DNA from: Bryobacterales bacterium
Lineage (GTDB): Bacteria; Acidobacteriota; Terriglobia; Bryobacterales; Bryobacteraceae
DNA length: 50,117 nt
Assembly: GCA_009697455.1 (NCBI GenBank)
Contig: SHUI01000004.1
Location: forward strand, 1-50,117
Direction: 5' to 3'
Under the pieces are notes generated by a model, which saw nothing but the letters and a program-made list of their open reading frames with translations, ran no database searches and was not told where the DNA came from. The translations under genes and the position numbers were made by a program. Positions 1 through 9,871 of the stretch are shown here, piece by piece (positions within the stretch are counted from its first letter, which is position 1; each line of letters opens with the position of its first letter).

Positions 1-475
1 GAGATAGGGAGAAGTGTGCCCGAAAGCCGAAAGCACGCTCCTGACGCACGGCAGCCCTCGCAGATCCCTCGTTTTCGCATGCCAGGAGCGCGCCGCCTCG
101 CGATCTTGAGCGATTCCTGGTGCAAGGCGGCTTCGTAGCGGCCAGCAGCATAAAGCCGGTAACCTTTGAACTGGGCATCAAGCCGGTCTTTCCACCTGCG
201 TCATCTCAAAATCGCCTTCACGAAAGGCGAACGCAACTACGAACACGACCGGCCGCGGAGCAACGGATAGGCGGCGACTTTTCTTAGCAGTCCCGCGACA
301 GGTTCAAAAGATCGACTTTTTGGCCCGCCTGTGAGGATGTCTCCGGCAGCTACCGGGCAGCTCTCACGCCTGTGGTTCTCGACCGCGGTAACCTGAACGA
401 AGCGATGCGAGCGAAAATCATCCGGTCTCCTCTCGACACCTCCGAGCGTCTTAACCAGAGGGCATGGCTGTCATC

Positions 476-3400
476 CTACCTATCCACTTTGCCGATCACC
501 GTGTCGTTCCCATTGCCGTAGTGCTGGTATGCGCCCCAGGTATTGCCATAATCCCGGATCTGCTCACGGCCTGCCTTGAGGGCGTCGCCAATCATCTCCC
601 CACTCAGCAGTTTCTCGTAAAAGGTACGTGCAAGTCGTGTCGCCTGTTCGTCGTTGACTGGCCAGCCGCTGCCTATGTAATTGCCGACGCCACGTTCGAA
701 GAAGGCCTGAGCAATGCTGGCGAGCCCCTTCGAGTGCTCGTCGGTGGAGAGTGCTCGCCCCTTCGTCGTGACCGCGGAGAAGCAGGCGTTGGCGAACACC
801 AGACGAGGAACCTTACGCGCGCGGAAGATCTCCCGGGGGGAAAGGACGCAATCCTTACCGAAGATCCAGCCGCTTCCGGCCGGGTTGTCCTTGTCATAGT
901 TACCGTGACCAGCGTAGTGGACGATGTCGAATACTCCAGAAAGGAGCAGCGCGAGGATCTCGACCGGGTCGCATTCATCGGGCCCGATGTGCTCCTCGAC
1001 CTCGACGATACCATGGTCTTTCGCGCGGAAGTTGCGGAAGACGCGCGCCACTTCGCGTCCTTCGCGGCGCGCGCCTGGAAGTTGATACTCGGGCTCCCGC
1101 GCGGGGTCGGCGATGATCAGCACCTTGAGATCCTGATTGAGAGCCGGATTCATGCCTGGAGCGCTCGATAGCAGCGTTCGAAACTGGCGCGTCACTCGCA
1201 GTTCGACGCCAAGGCTCAAGACATCGTTCGGGTTCTGCGCGCGGCGAAAACACGCCATCTCCCAAGGATATGAGGCGGTGCTGCGGTCGAGGATGAGCTT
1301 GAGGGGTTTGCCGCCGTCGATCAACCGGTGGAAGTCTTCCGGTACGAGATAGGTGTATAGCAATTCGCCGAACTTTCGCTGCTCGTCTCGCGTGTTCGAG
1401 GCCATGAGCCGGTCGGCCGCGCCCCTGGCGAATGTCGCATTGATCTCGACGTCACGCACCGGGACGACAGCCGTTTCGGTGAGAGCAGAGAAGCGGAACG
1501 TACCCTCCTTCAACTGCTCGACAGTGAGCCGCGCTTCCCTGAGCCCGAGTCTCGATTCAGCGTCTGCCGGTTCCCGTTCGTTGGCCCTGGCCTCGCGCTT
1601 AACGGCCGAATGTTTGCCCTTCTTGATGGTGAGGGTGATCGGTGCGTCTCCCGCCCCTTTGGTTTCCGGCTTTGCCAGCAGAAGAAGCTGATCTTTAAGC
1701 CTCTTAAATGGGGCATCGTACTTCTCGACGATCGTGAGTGAGCGAGCCGCCGCCCTGGTGCTGCCGGACTCCTTCTCGAAGCGCTCGGCGCCTGCCGCAA
1801 CGCCCTCAAGGAATGCTTTGAGGGCACTTTCACGGTCGAGGTTGCCCTCACCGGAACCTATCAGCACGCTGGCGTAGCTCTTCATGCCGAGAGCTGAGAC
1901 GCCTTGAGTCACGTTCGACATGAGGAGCACCAGGTCATCGCGCGTGAACTTGCCGAACTCGCCCATGCCTGCCAGAACCGCGCCTTTGGCTTTGAAGCCA
2001 TTTGCGACGTTCGGTACGAAAAAGGTCTCGCCGAGATTTCCGCCGATCATGCCCAAGCGGCCGGCGCGCTCGATCCAATGGTTGAGCTTAGCATCGATAG
2101 CGGCGACCGCGCGTGTCGGGGGCACGCCCTTGTAATGGCCGACGACGACGAGCGGTGCGTCGACCTCTGTGATGTCGGCCTGAAGCAGCGTGATGTGGAT
2201 CGGCTTGATCTGGGCGCGAACTTCAGGTCGAGCGCGCGGTGAGGGGCGGCCGCGGCTGCCGAGCGCGGCCTTGACGATCGAGTCCTCCGCGAAACGGGCT
2301 TCTTCCAGAGTAAAAGTGCCTAGCGCATCCCGTTCCCCGGACTCGTCCACGTGGGCGCCAGCACCGCGGACAGAGATTTGGTGGGCCGCCTCGGCCCTCC
2401 GCGCGAGCCGGCCGAGATCTTCGATGAGGAGCCTGTCCTCGGGTGTGCGGTAATCACGCATCGTCGGCGTGGCACGTTCGGTTGCAGGCAGTACTTTAGT
2501 TCCGAGTGTGGCGGTGTGACCACGTTCGAGTAACTCATCGACGGCTGCGATTACGGATTCGTTCCGGGCGAGATCGCCATGTGCTTCGTCGACGAAATAT
2601 GCTGGCACGTTTTTCAAAAGGCCGAGGTCGTGCGGCACGCGCCCATCTCCGGCGTAGGTCAACTCGTAGTCGAAATCGCCGCGGTTGGCAATCTTTAACG
2701 CGGACAGCGTCGCCTGCCGGCACCCTGCGACGTAGATCATACGCGTTGGGTCGATGGTTGGCTCAGCGGCCTCGAGATCGTGATGAAATCGATAGGCCCG
2801 GTCGAGGTGGCGCTGCGATACCACGTCCGTATCCTCGCTCCATGTCTCACTCCGGTAAAGTTTTTGAAGCGCCGGAGCAAGCTTCGCCGGGGCCGGGAGC
2901 ATCATGTAACTGCCGACGAACGAGTTAGTGATCTTGAGGAGTTCGTTCAAGTTGTGTTTCACGTCGAGCGTCGCAAGCCTGCTGATCATGGTGTCCTGCC
3001 CGGTCATGACTTGCGGGATGGAGAACGAGCCGTAGTTCGGTGTGCCGAGCATGATGAGGCGCCCGCCGGAAACGAGTCCGGGGTCCTTAATGGAGGCCCA
3101 AAGATCGGGGTGCAAGCGGATGAAATTGCGGCCGACCAGCCCGCCCATCGAGTGGGCGACCAAGTGCACGGGCTTGCCTTGAAAGTCGCGGCGGATAAGA
3201 TCGGCGAGTTCGTTTGAGGAATCATCGATGTCTTTGCGCCAGTCGTAAGCAAAGGGCACAACGTTCCAGCGGCCGCCAAGGGCGAGTATGGCGCGGGCAT
3301 AGTAGCGCTTGTTTACCCCCATCGGCAACACGCGGAGAGCCGGATTAGCTTCCTTAGCGCCGTCCGCGGCCAGCTTGAGTTGATCGATGCGCCCGGCGAT

Positions 3401-3784
3401 CAGGCGGAAGAAGTTTACCCAGACGCCGTCGGGTTTTCCAGAACCCGCCGCGACACCAAGATCCGATCCGGTGATGCCATGGAGAAAGATCACGTTGCCG
3501 AGCGGCGCCGACCGGGAGCGCACGGTCCGGCTGAAACCGGCGAGCTGCTGAAGGTACTTGAGTTCTTCGTCGCCGAAGTAATCCCTAAGTTCGCTCTCGG
3601 CCGTACCGCTTGCGCCCCGGGTCGCGCCACCCAAAACGGCAGCGAGGTCCTTCCAATCGATCCCGGATACTCGTTGTTCGATCTCCACGGTCGCGGTGGT
3701 GCGAACCGAGTCCCGGGCGGCCGCGCGAGTCACGGGCTTCCGTGTAGTAACGGTGGACCGTTTCGTTTTCGTTGTTTTCTTCAT
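476..3784 (-). CDS. Alpha/beta-hydrolase (lipase-like) / M17_N (macro-like) / CHAT-domain fusion protein, 1102 aa
   Basis: N-terminal FLHGITGS...HLVAHSMGGLVGRN (nucleophile Ser212), later GDGRVP and EAHGD complete a lipase-type triad; middle segment DAPLVVVGHYKG...AAIDAKLNHWIERAGRLGMIGGNLGETFFVPN...VLAGMGEFGKF resembles the leucyl-aminopeptidase N-terminal domain; C-terminus has IVHYAGHG (His960) and FANACFS (Cys1001), the CHAT His/Cys dyad. Confidence 0.88.
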   Translation of the reverse strand: MKKTTKTKRSTVTTRKPVTRAAARDSVRTTATVEIEQRVSGIDWKDLAAVLGGATRGASGTAESELRDYFGDEELKYLQQLAGFSRTVRSRSAPLGNVIFLHGITGSDLGVAAGSGKPDGVWVNFFRLIAGRIDQLKLAADGAKEANPALRVLPMGVNKRYYARAILALGGRWNVVPFAYDWRKDIDDSSNELADLIRRDFQGKPVHLVAHSMGGLVGRNFIRLHPDLWASIKDPGLVSGGRLIMLGTPNYGSFSIPQVMTGQDTMISRLATLDVKHNLNELLKITNSFVGSYMMLPAPAKLAPALQKLYRSETWSEDTDVVSQRHLDRAYRFHHDLEAAEPTIDPTRMIYVAGCRQATLSALKIANRGDFDYELTYAGDGRVPHDLGLLKNVPAYFVDEAHGDLARNESVIAAVDELLERGHTATLGTKVLPATERATPTMRDYRTPEDRLLIEDLGRLARRAEAAHQISVRGAGAHVDESGERDALGTFTLEEARFAEDSIVKAALGSRGRPSPRARPEVRAQIKPIHITLLQADITEVDAPLVVVGHYKGVPPTRAVAAIDAKLNHWIERAGRLGMIGGNLGETFFVPNVANGFKAKGAVLAGMGEFGKFTRDDLVLLMSNVTQGVSALGMKSYASVLIGSGEGNLDRESALKAFLEGVAAGAERFEKESGSTRAAARSLTIVEKYDAPFKRLKDQLLLLAKPETKGAGDAPITLTIKKGKHSAVKREARANEREPADAESRLGLREARLTVEQLKEGTFRFSALTETAVVPVRDVEINATFARGAADRLMASNTRDEQRKFGELLYTYLVPEDFHRLIDGGKPLKLILDRSTASYPWEMACFRRAQNPNDVLSLGVELRVTRQFRTLLSSAPGMNPALNQDLKVLIIADPAREPEYQLPGARREGREVARVFRNFRAKDHGIVEVEEHIGPDECDPVEILALLLSGVFDIVHYAGHGNYDKDNPAGSGWIFGKDCVLSPREIFRARKVPRLVFANACFSAVTTKGRALSTDEHSKGLASIAQAFFERGVGNYIGSGWPVNDEQATRLARTFYEKLLSGEMIGDALKAGREQIRDYGNTWGAYQHYGNGNDTVIGKVDR

Positions 3785-3860
3785 TACCAGCCTTACGGGC
3801 TACAAATCCCAAATCAAGCGGCAATGGTAAGCGCCCCGGTTTGCGAACCGCTGCCGAGGG

Positions 3861-4730
3861 TCAATAGACGATCGCTTGTGCGCGGTTGCTGGCGTTGGCT
3901 TCCAACTGAGGGTTTTGCGCGAACTTACCCTTCATCAATGTGCGCATCTTCGCTACCACATCCTTGCGTGAAAGCTTGTTCTGGGTCTCGCGCACGACCT
4001 TCAGATAATAGTAGGTGAACGCACCGTTGTAGCGCCCGTCGAAGTAGGCGTCCGCGCTGGTTTCGTTGGCCTTGCAGCCAGTCCAGAGCGTGTGGTGCGC
4101 GCCCGCGGCGACTCCCTTTCCGGCTGCGACTGCGCCTTTCTTCGCGTTAGACGAGGGCGGGCGCGAAAGCGTAAATCCTCGCATCCTGGCAGTTTTCCGG
4201 CCGAACTCTTGCTCGGGCGGGGCGATGTACCGCGCCCGCGGTGCGTGCGGGCCGAAGTCCGCGCCGCGCAAACCTGTGCCGCTGTGGCAGGTATCGAGAT
4301 AAACCTCCAGGAGCGCGCCGGCTGGCAATTGCACAAACAGATCGTGGAGTTCATCGTCGCTAATGATGTGCGCTGGGTCCCAACCGCCACCCTTCTCGGC
4401 GATGTCATAGGGAACGAAGGCTTCGTCCATGTCGTCGGGCTCGTCGCCGCTGGTGTCATTCATCTGAGTGCCGTGAGAAGAAAGACTGAATACCAGATAG
4501 CTTAGCTTGCCCGATTTCGCGTCGGCGACCATTGTTTTCAGGTTCGACATTATGTTGGCCTTGGTCGCCTTGGCATCGGTGAGGGTGGTTATTTCGCCGG
4601 CCTTAAAACCCAGCAGATCCTTGTGCAGTGCCGCCATATCTTTGGCGTCATTGACGCAGCCATTTAGCGTGAACTGCGAGTAATTTGCAAATTTGTTGAT
4701 ACCCACCAAGAGGGCTTTCTTGCCTGCCAT
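3861..4730 (-). CDS. Caspase family protein (metacaspase-like, peptidase C14)
   Basis: KKALLVGINKFANYSQFTLNGCVNDAKDM start, catalytic His in LSSHGTQM and Cys in YLDTCHSGTG; start set at MAGKKALL rather than the longer ORF start. Confidence 0.92.
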   Translation of the reverse strand: MAGKKALLVGINKFANYSQFTLNGCVNDAKDMAALHKDLLGFKAGEITTLTDAKATKANIMSNLKTMVADAKSGKLSYLVFSLSSHGTQMNDTSGDEPDDMDEAFVPYDIAEKGGGWDPAHIISDDELHDLFVQLPAGALLEVYLDTCHSGTGLRGADFGPHAPRARYIAPPEQEFGRKTARMRGFTLSRPPSSNAKKGAVAAGKGVAAGAHHTLWTGCKANETSADAYFDGRYNGAFTYYYLKVVRETQNKLSRKDVVAKMRTLMKGKFAQNPQLEANASNRAQAIVY

Positions 4731-5123
4731 ACGTTTTCTCCGTTTAATTGCCAGCGCGCGGCGCAAACAGAATATTGTTTACACATGAACTATACACGAA
4801 CCGGGGGCATCGTGCGGTTATTTCGCCAAATTGACCCTCGCAATGGCTGGTGCTTACCCGCTCAATTTGCCGTAAAGGGCCCAGGCTGGAGGCCGAATCT
4901 CCCAGATTCATGGCGGGTGTCCATCAAGTCCTACGCATCTGAACCGCCTTCGCGGCTCAAGAAACCGCCGGCCTCGCGCCAAATTCTCGTGGACTGGAGC
5001 CGCATCTGCTACCAAAAGGTTTGGTTTCGTATATTGACCGCTTGCAGATGCGCGCGGTCCGGAATCGCAGCGGCATATCGAGCGGCGGCTCCGACGGGCT
5101 CGCGAACTCCCGGGCGCGTACGC

Positions 5124-6191
5124 CTAGCGGCCGCGAGGCGCTGCCGCCACTACGGGCCTGGACGCCACAGGCTCGGCGGCAGCCTCCGCGGGTTCTCTCG
5201 ACAGTCCCAACAGCCGACGCAATTCCGTGTCGAGCTTCTGCTTGATGTCCGGGTTGTCCTTCAAAAACTGGCGAGCGTTCTCGCGGCCCTGGCCGATGCG
5301 GTCACTTTTGTAGCTATACCATGACCCGCTTTTTTCGACCAGATTGTTCGCCGCTCCCAAATCGAGCAAGTCGCCTTCCTTTGAGATGCCTTCGCCATAG
5401 ATGATGTCGAATTCGGCTTCGCGAAACGGCGACGCCAGCTTGTTCTTCACCACTTTGACCTTGGTGCGATTCCCCGAAACCACGTCGCCGTCCTTGATCG
5501 CCGCGATGCGGCGGATATCCAAACGGACAGAGGAGTAGAACTTCAACGCGCGTCCTCCCGTAGTCGTTTCAGGATTGCCGAACATGACGCCGATCTTCTC
5601 GCGGATCTGGTTGATGAAAATCAGGCACGTTTTTGATTTCGACACCAGACCCGTCAACTTGCGCAGGGCCTGCGACATCAGGCGCGCCTGCAAGCCCATG
5701 TGGCTGTCGCCCATTTCGCCGTCAAGCTCGGCTTTGGGAACGAGCGCGGCGACCGAGTCTACGACAAGGACGTCAATCGAACCGGACGCAACCAGCGCAG
5801 CGGTGATTTCGAGCGCCTGTTCGCCGTAGTCTGGCTGCGAAACGAGCAGGTTGTCGATGTCAACTCCCAATTTGCGCGCGTAGATCGGATCAAGCGCGTG
5901 CTCGACGTCGATGAACGCCGCCATGCCGCCTTTCTTTTGGGCTTCCGCGATTACTTGCAGCGCGATGGTTGTCTTGCCGGACGATTCCGGTCCGAAGATT
6001 TCGTTGATGCGGCCCCTGGGAAATCCGCCGGTCCCGAGCGCCGCGTCGAGCGAAATGGATCCGGTGGAGATAACAGCGATCGGAATGATGGCTTCCTTCG
6101 ATCCAAGCCGGAGGATCGAACCCTTCCCGAACTGTTTTTCAATCTGTCCGAGCGTAAGTTCTAAAGCGCGTGCGCGTTCTTTTTCATCCAT
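5124..6191 (-). CDS. recA: Recombinase RecA
   Basis: [30 protein letters not shown], Walker [10 protein letters not shown], and canonical RecA sequence throughout. Confidence 0.99.
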   Translation of the reverse strand: MDEKERARALELTLGQIEKQFGKGSILRLGSKEAIIPIAVISTGSISLDAALGTGGFPRGRINEIFGPESSGKTTIALQVIAEAQKKGGMAAFIDVEHALDPIYARKLGVDIDNLLVSQPDYGEQALEITAALVASGSIDVLVVDSVAALVPKAELDGEMGDSHMGLQARLMSQALRKLTGLVSKSKTCLIFINQIREKIGVMFGNPETTTGGRALKFYSSVRLDIRRIAAIKDGDVVSGNRTKVKVVKNKLASPFREAEFDIIYGEGISKEGDLLDLGAANNLVEKSGSWYSYKSDRIGQGRENARQFLKDNPDIKQKLDTELRRLLGLSREPAEAAAEPVASRPVVAAAPRGR

Positions 6192-6205
6192 GGGAATCAG
6201 TGCCG

Positions 6206-6211
6206 ATTATA
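6206..6211 (-). promoter_or_regulatory. Candidate -10 box (TATAAT) for recA
   Basis: Minus strand reads CGAACTGTTATAATCGGCACTGATTCCCATG; a perfect TATAAT lies about 14 nt before the recA ATG. No convincing TTGACA-like -35 box. Confidence 0.35.
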
Positions 6212-6418
6212 ACAGTTCGCTTTGACGTTGCTTGAAAATTGAATCGGCAGGCCGGGGCGATGCACGTGCCCGATTGGCGATACGATACGAATCCGCGGGC
6301 CGCGGCGTTGTATCTCGCTCGCATCGGAACGGCTCGGAATTGGGGACTGCCCGCAATTCCGCGTCAAGAGCAGCCAACGCCGCGCCGGTGCACAACACAA
6401 GTTCCGATTCTTTACAAG

Positions 6419-9400
6419 TCACCAGACGAGTTTCAGCGCGATCTGGCCCTGCCGTGCGGGAAAGCTCGACGTGATGAGTCCGAAACTGCCGTTGCTGCGG
6501 TTCGAGTCCGGCGCGAGTAAGTTGGTGCGGTTGAACAGGTTGAAAAACTCGCCGCGCAGCTCGAAGATCATTCCCTCCCGCGGAAGCGGGAATCGCTTGT
6601 GCAAGCCGAAATCGGTCCCAAAGTAATTAGGGGCGATCACCACATTGCGTCCGGCGGTGCCGTAGGGGTTTGCCAGTTCGTTCGCGCCCACTAGAACCTC
6701 TTTCACGCTGTCACGGCTCAAGAAATTGTTCGGATCCCCGCCCGGGACTTTCGGGTTCCCAACGAGATTTGCCCGAATATTCCCGATGGTACCCACCTGA
6801 AGGCGCGAGGTAGCGCTGTAGATCAGATTCACCGGCAGCCCGCTGTTCATCGTAGTCGTCTGGCTCAGGTTCCAGCCACCGAGAACCATGTTACCGAGGG
6901 CGGGCATGCTCGACCCGAATTTCTTGCCTTTGCCGAAGGGCAGTTCGTAAATCACCGTGAACGTGTCGTTGAAAGGCTGGTTATAGCCCGAGACACCCTT
7001 GTAGGAGCCGCGCCGGGTGAAGCTGATGCGCGAATCGTCGCCGCCCGAGGTTTCCAGATGCCCCGAGGCGTTATCGAGCGCCTTCGACCAGACAAACGTG
7101 TTCAGCAGCAGAAAGCCGTTCGTGAAACGCCGTTCGAGCTTGGCTTGCAGGGCATTGTAGTTGGAGAAGCCGGCGGGTTGGGCGATCTGGATCTGGCCGA
7201 AACCCTGAACCGGGCGGCGGGAGTTGATCGAGATGTTCTCGCCGGGATTGTTAAACCGCGCTTCGTTGTAGTCCGAAAGGATCACCAGTTTGTTGCTGCG
7301 GTTTCCAACGTAGGCGACGTCCAGCACGACGTTGCGGGCGATCTCCCGCTGAATGGTGAAGTGCCAGTTCATGGTGTACCCGGTGCGCGTGTCCGAGGGA
7401 ATGAAATTGGTGCGCGTATTCCCGGTGCTAGCCAGAGTGGGGCTCAGGATTCCCGCCGGATAGCCGTCCTGCGTAGGCCGGAAGCAATTCTGCGGCAACT
7501 GGCCCGCCGTGCAGCGGCCCTGGTTCGGAATCTGGTCGATGCCCACGCCGATAATGCCGGGCAGGTTGTAGGCAAGCAGATTCTCGCCACCCAGCCGGTT
7601 GAAGTGGATGAAGCTCACGCCGAAGCCTCCGCGCACCACAGTCTTGCGGTTGAGGTTATAGGCCATTCCAAATCGCGGCGCGAAGTTGTTGCGGTCCGGA
7701 TTGACCAGAGCGCGGCTCGACAGAGAGCCGCTCTTGGCCTGGACGATCGTTTTCGTGGCCGGGTCGAAGTTCGAAAGGATGTTATCCCGCTCCCACTGCG
7801 GAGTGGCAAACTCGTAGCGCAGGCCCATGTTGAGCGTGAGTTTCGAGCTAAGTTTGAAGTCGTCCTGCACGTAGCCGAAGTACATGCGCTGGCGGTAGTT
7901 TACAATCACGGCGTTGTTGAGCTGGTACCGGTTGCGAAGCCCAAGCATGAAGTCGGCCAGATTGTAGAGGTTGCTTGACGTGCCGGCAGGACCGGAGAAC
8001 CGGCTGCCGTAGTTGTCCTGCCCGTACTTGGGGTTGAAGTCGTCGATTGCGGTGTCGATGGCTTGATATTCGAAACCGAATTTCAGACTGTGACGTCCGG
8101 CCATGTGAGAGAAATTCCCCTTCGGGTTCAGCAGGAAGGGATTCTGGAACTGAGGGTTCGAGGACTGCTGTCCGAACTGAGTGAATCCGCCGACGCTCTG
8201 CGCATAGAGGCCTCCGGCGAAGCGCGGGTCTTCCGGAAGGCCGGTGATACCGTACGCCGCGGACGCGGGAGGCTGGCCGATGAATACCGGCAACTTGCCG
8301 CCTTCCGTCTGCGAAACGGCCATGCGGAACTCCGCCACGCTGCGAGACGACAGTGTGTAGGTGAGCCCGTAGGCGGCCTGATAATTCAGAACGCGCAGAT
8401 TGCCGTTCGCGTTGCCGCCCGACGGTCCGGGAATTCCCGGAGGCTCGAAGTTGTTGGCAAGCCGGTGCGAGTAGCGGCCGAACACCTGCACCTTATTGTT
8501 GACATACCAGTCGATTCGGAAATCGCCCTTGTCGTTCTGGTCCGTCTGGCGGGGCAGAAGTTCGTAGTTGTTGGCGAACAGGCCGTTCGAGGGGATGCCG
8601 GTGCGATTGGGCGCGGGCAGCTCGCTCAGCACTTTTCTCGCGAACGGAGTCATGTCGCTCTGTGGAATCACGCCGTTGGCGTAGGATACGCCAGTCAACG
8701 GATTGGTGACAGGCACGCCCAGGACGCCATTGCGCTGATCAAGCGTCGGAATGGTAGAGAGATTCAGAGCGCGGCGTACTCTGCGGTAACCCTCATAATC
8801 GGCGAAGAAGAAGATCTTGTCCTTCCTTATGGGTCCGCCGATCGTCGCGCCGAACTGATTCTGCTGAAGGGTCGGCTTGCGGTTCTCGCGGGGCTTGAAG
8901 AAGCCGACGGCATTGAGGTTCGTGTTGCGGATAAAGTTCCAGCCCGCGCCGTGGAACTGGTTCGATCCGCTCTTGACGGCCGCGTTGATGACTCCTCCGC
9001 CCACGCGTCCGTACTCGGCGCTAAAGCTGTTGGTTTCGATGCGGAACTCTTGGACCGCGTCCGGGGAAAGCTGAACAATTTGATTCGAGAAGCCCTGGTT
9101 GGAGGTGCCGTAGGCGTTGTTGTCGACGCCGTCGATGATGAAATTATTCAAGGCGCTGCGCATCCCGTTGATATTGTAGGAGGCGTCGCGGAGCGAGCCG
9201 CCATCCGGCGTTATGTTCAGTGTCGAGCGGCGCACTCCGGGAGCGAGAAGGGCGAGGTCGGCGTAAGAGCGCCCATTGAGCGGAAGGTTTACGATCTGTG
9301 TCGCGCTCATCGCGTGGCCGCGGGCGCTGGTGTCGGTTTCAAGGGCGGCTGCCAGGCCGGTGACGGTGACGGTCTCGGACACTGCCGCCACTTGCATCGT

Positions 9401-9709
9401 AAGGTCCACGCGCTGACGGGTACCTACCGTGACGACGAAGGGCGCGGCGCTTGCCGGCGAGAAGCCGGACCGGTCCGCCCGAAGCGTGTAGCTCGCGGGA
9501 CGGACGTTTACGAACTGAAAATTGCCATTGCCGTCGGTCTCCTGCTTCACCGCGACTGACGTCGAGACGTTCGTGAGCGTGACCGCGGCGCCGGGTACGG
9601 CAGCTTGGGCGGAGTCGCGAATGGTGCCGAGCACACTGGCGCTTTCAAACTGGGCGTTCGCGAGCGAGGAGAAAAGCAGTGCGGCCGCAAACGGGCGAAA
9701 ATACGTCAT
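6419..9709 (-). CDS. TonB-dependent receptor with N-terminal carboxypeptidase-regulatory-like domain
   Basis: Signal peptide MTYFRPFAAALLFSSLANAQ, then GTIRDSAQAAVPGAAVTLTNVSTSV, plug-like LPLNGRSYADLALLAPGV and long beta-rich barrel; RBS-like GGGAGG just upstream of the chosen start. Confidence 0.93.
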   Translation of the reverse strand: MTYFRPFAAALLFSSLANAQFESASVLGTIRDSAQAAVPGAAVTLTNVSTSVAVKQETDGNGNFQFVNVRPASYTLRADRSGFSPASAAPFVVTVGTRQRVDLTMQVAAVSETVTVTGLAAALETDTSARGHAMSATQIVNLPLNGRSYADLALLAPGVRRSTLNITPDGGSLRDASYNINGMRSALNNFIIDGVDNNAYGTSNQGFSNQIVQLSPDAVQEFRIETNSFSAEYGRVGGGVINAAVKSGSNQFHGAGWNFIRNTNLNAVGFFKPRENRKPTLQQNQFGATIGGPIRKDKIFFFADYEGYRRVRRALNLSTIPTLDQRNGVLGVPVTNPLTGVSYANGVIPQSDMTPFARKVLSELPAPNRTGIPSNGLFANNYELLPRQTDQNDKGDFRIDWYVNNKVQVFGRYSHRLANNFEPPGIPGPSGGNANGNLRVLNYQAAYGLTYTLSSRSVAEFRMAVSQTEGGKLPVFIGQPPASAAYGITGLPEDPRFAGGLYAQSVGGFTQFGQQSSNPQFQNPFLLNPKGNFSHMAGRHSLKFGFEYQAIDTAIDDFNPKYGQDNYGSRFSGPAGTSSNLYNLADFMLGLRNRYQLNNAVIVNYRQRMYFGYVQDDFKLSSKLTLNMGLRYEFATPQWERDNILSNFDPATKTIVQAKSGSLSSRALVNPDRNNFAPRFGMAYNLNRKTVVRGGFGVSFIHFNRLGGENLLAYNLPGIIGVGIDQIPNQGRCTAGQLPQNCFRPTQDGYPAGILSPTLASTGNTRTNFIPSDTRTGYTMNWHFTIQREIARNVVLDVAYVGNRSNKLVILSDYNEARFNNPGENISINSRRPVQGFGQIQIAQPAGFSNYNALQAKLERRFTNGFLLLNTFVWSKALDNASGHLETSGGDDSRISFTRRGSYKGVSGYNQPFNDTFTVIYELPFGKGKKFGSSMPALGNMVLGGWNLSQTTTMNSGLPVNLIYSATSRLQVGTIGNIRANLVGNPKVPGGDPNNFLSRDSVKEVLVGANELANPYGTAGRNVVIAPNYFGTDFGLHKRFPLPREGMIFELRGEFFNLFNRTNLLAPDSNRSNGSFGLITSSFPARQGQIALKLVW

Positions 9710-9871
9710 GGTGTAACCTCCCTGAGCTTTCTCCATCGTAGCGCAGGAATGTTTCGGTTGGATGACCGGCCGCGGACACTTCAACACGCGCCTGCAGGGC
9801 TTCAATGGTTGGATCGCCTGCCCAAATGCGGCGGCGCCACTATTTGATTTGTGGACGCCCTAGTCTCGCAG

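Noticed and set aside
1-300. Possible TPR-like fragment on the minus strand (RRWKDRLDAQFKGYRLYAAGRYEAALHQESLKIARRR)
   Set aside because: Short, no start or defined boundaries, cut by the window edge; too weak to annotate.
8063-9559. 498-aa plus ORF (and 7058-7978, 306 aa)
   Set aside because: Antisense shadow of the TonB-dependent receptor.
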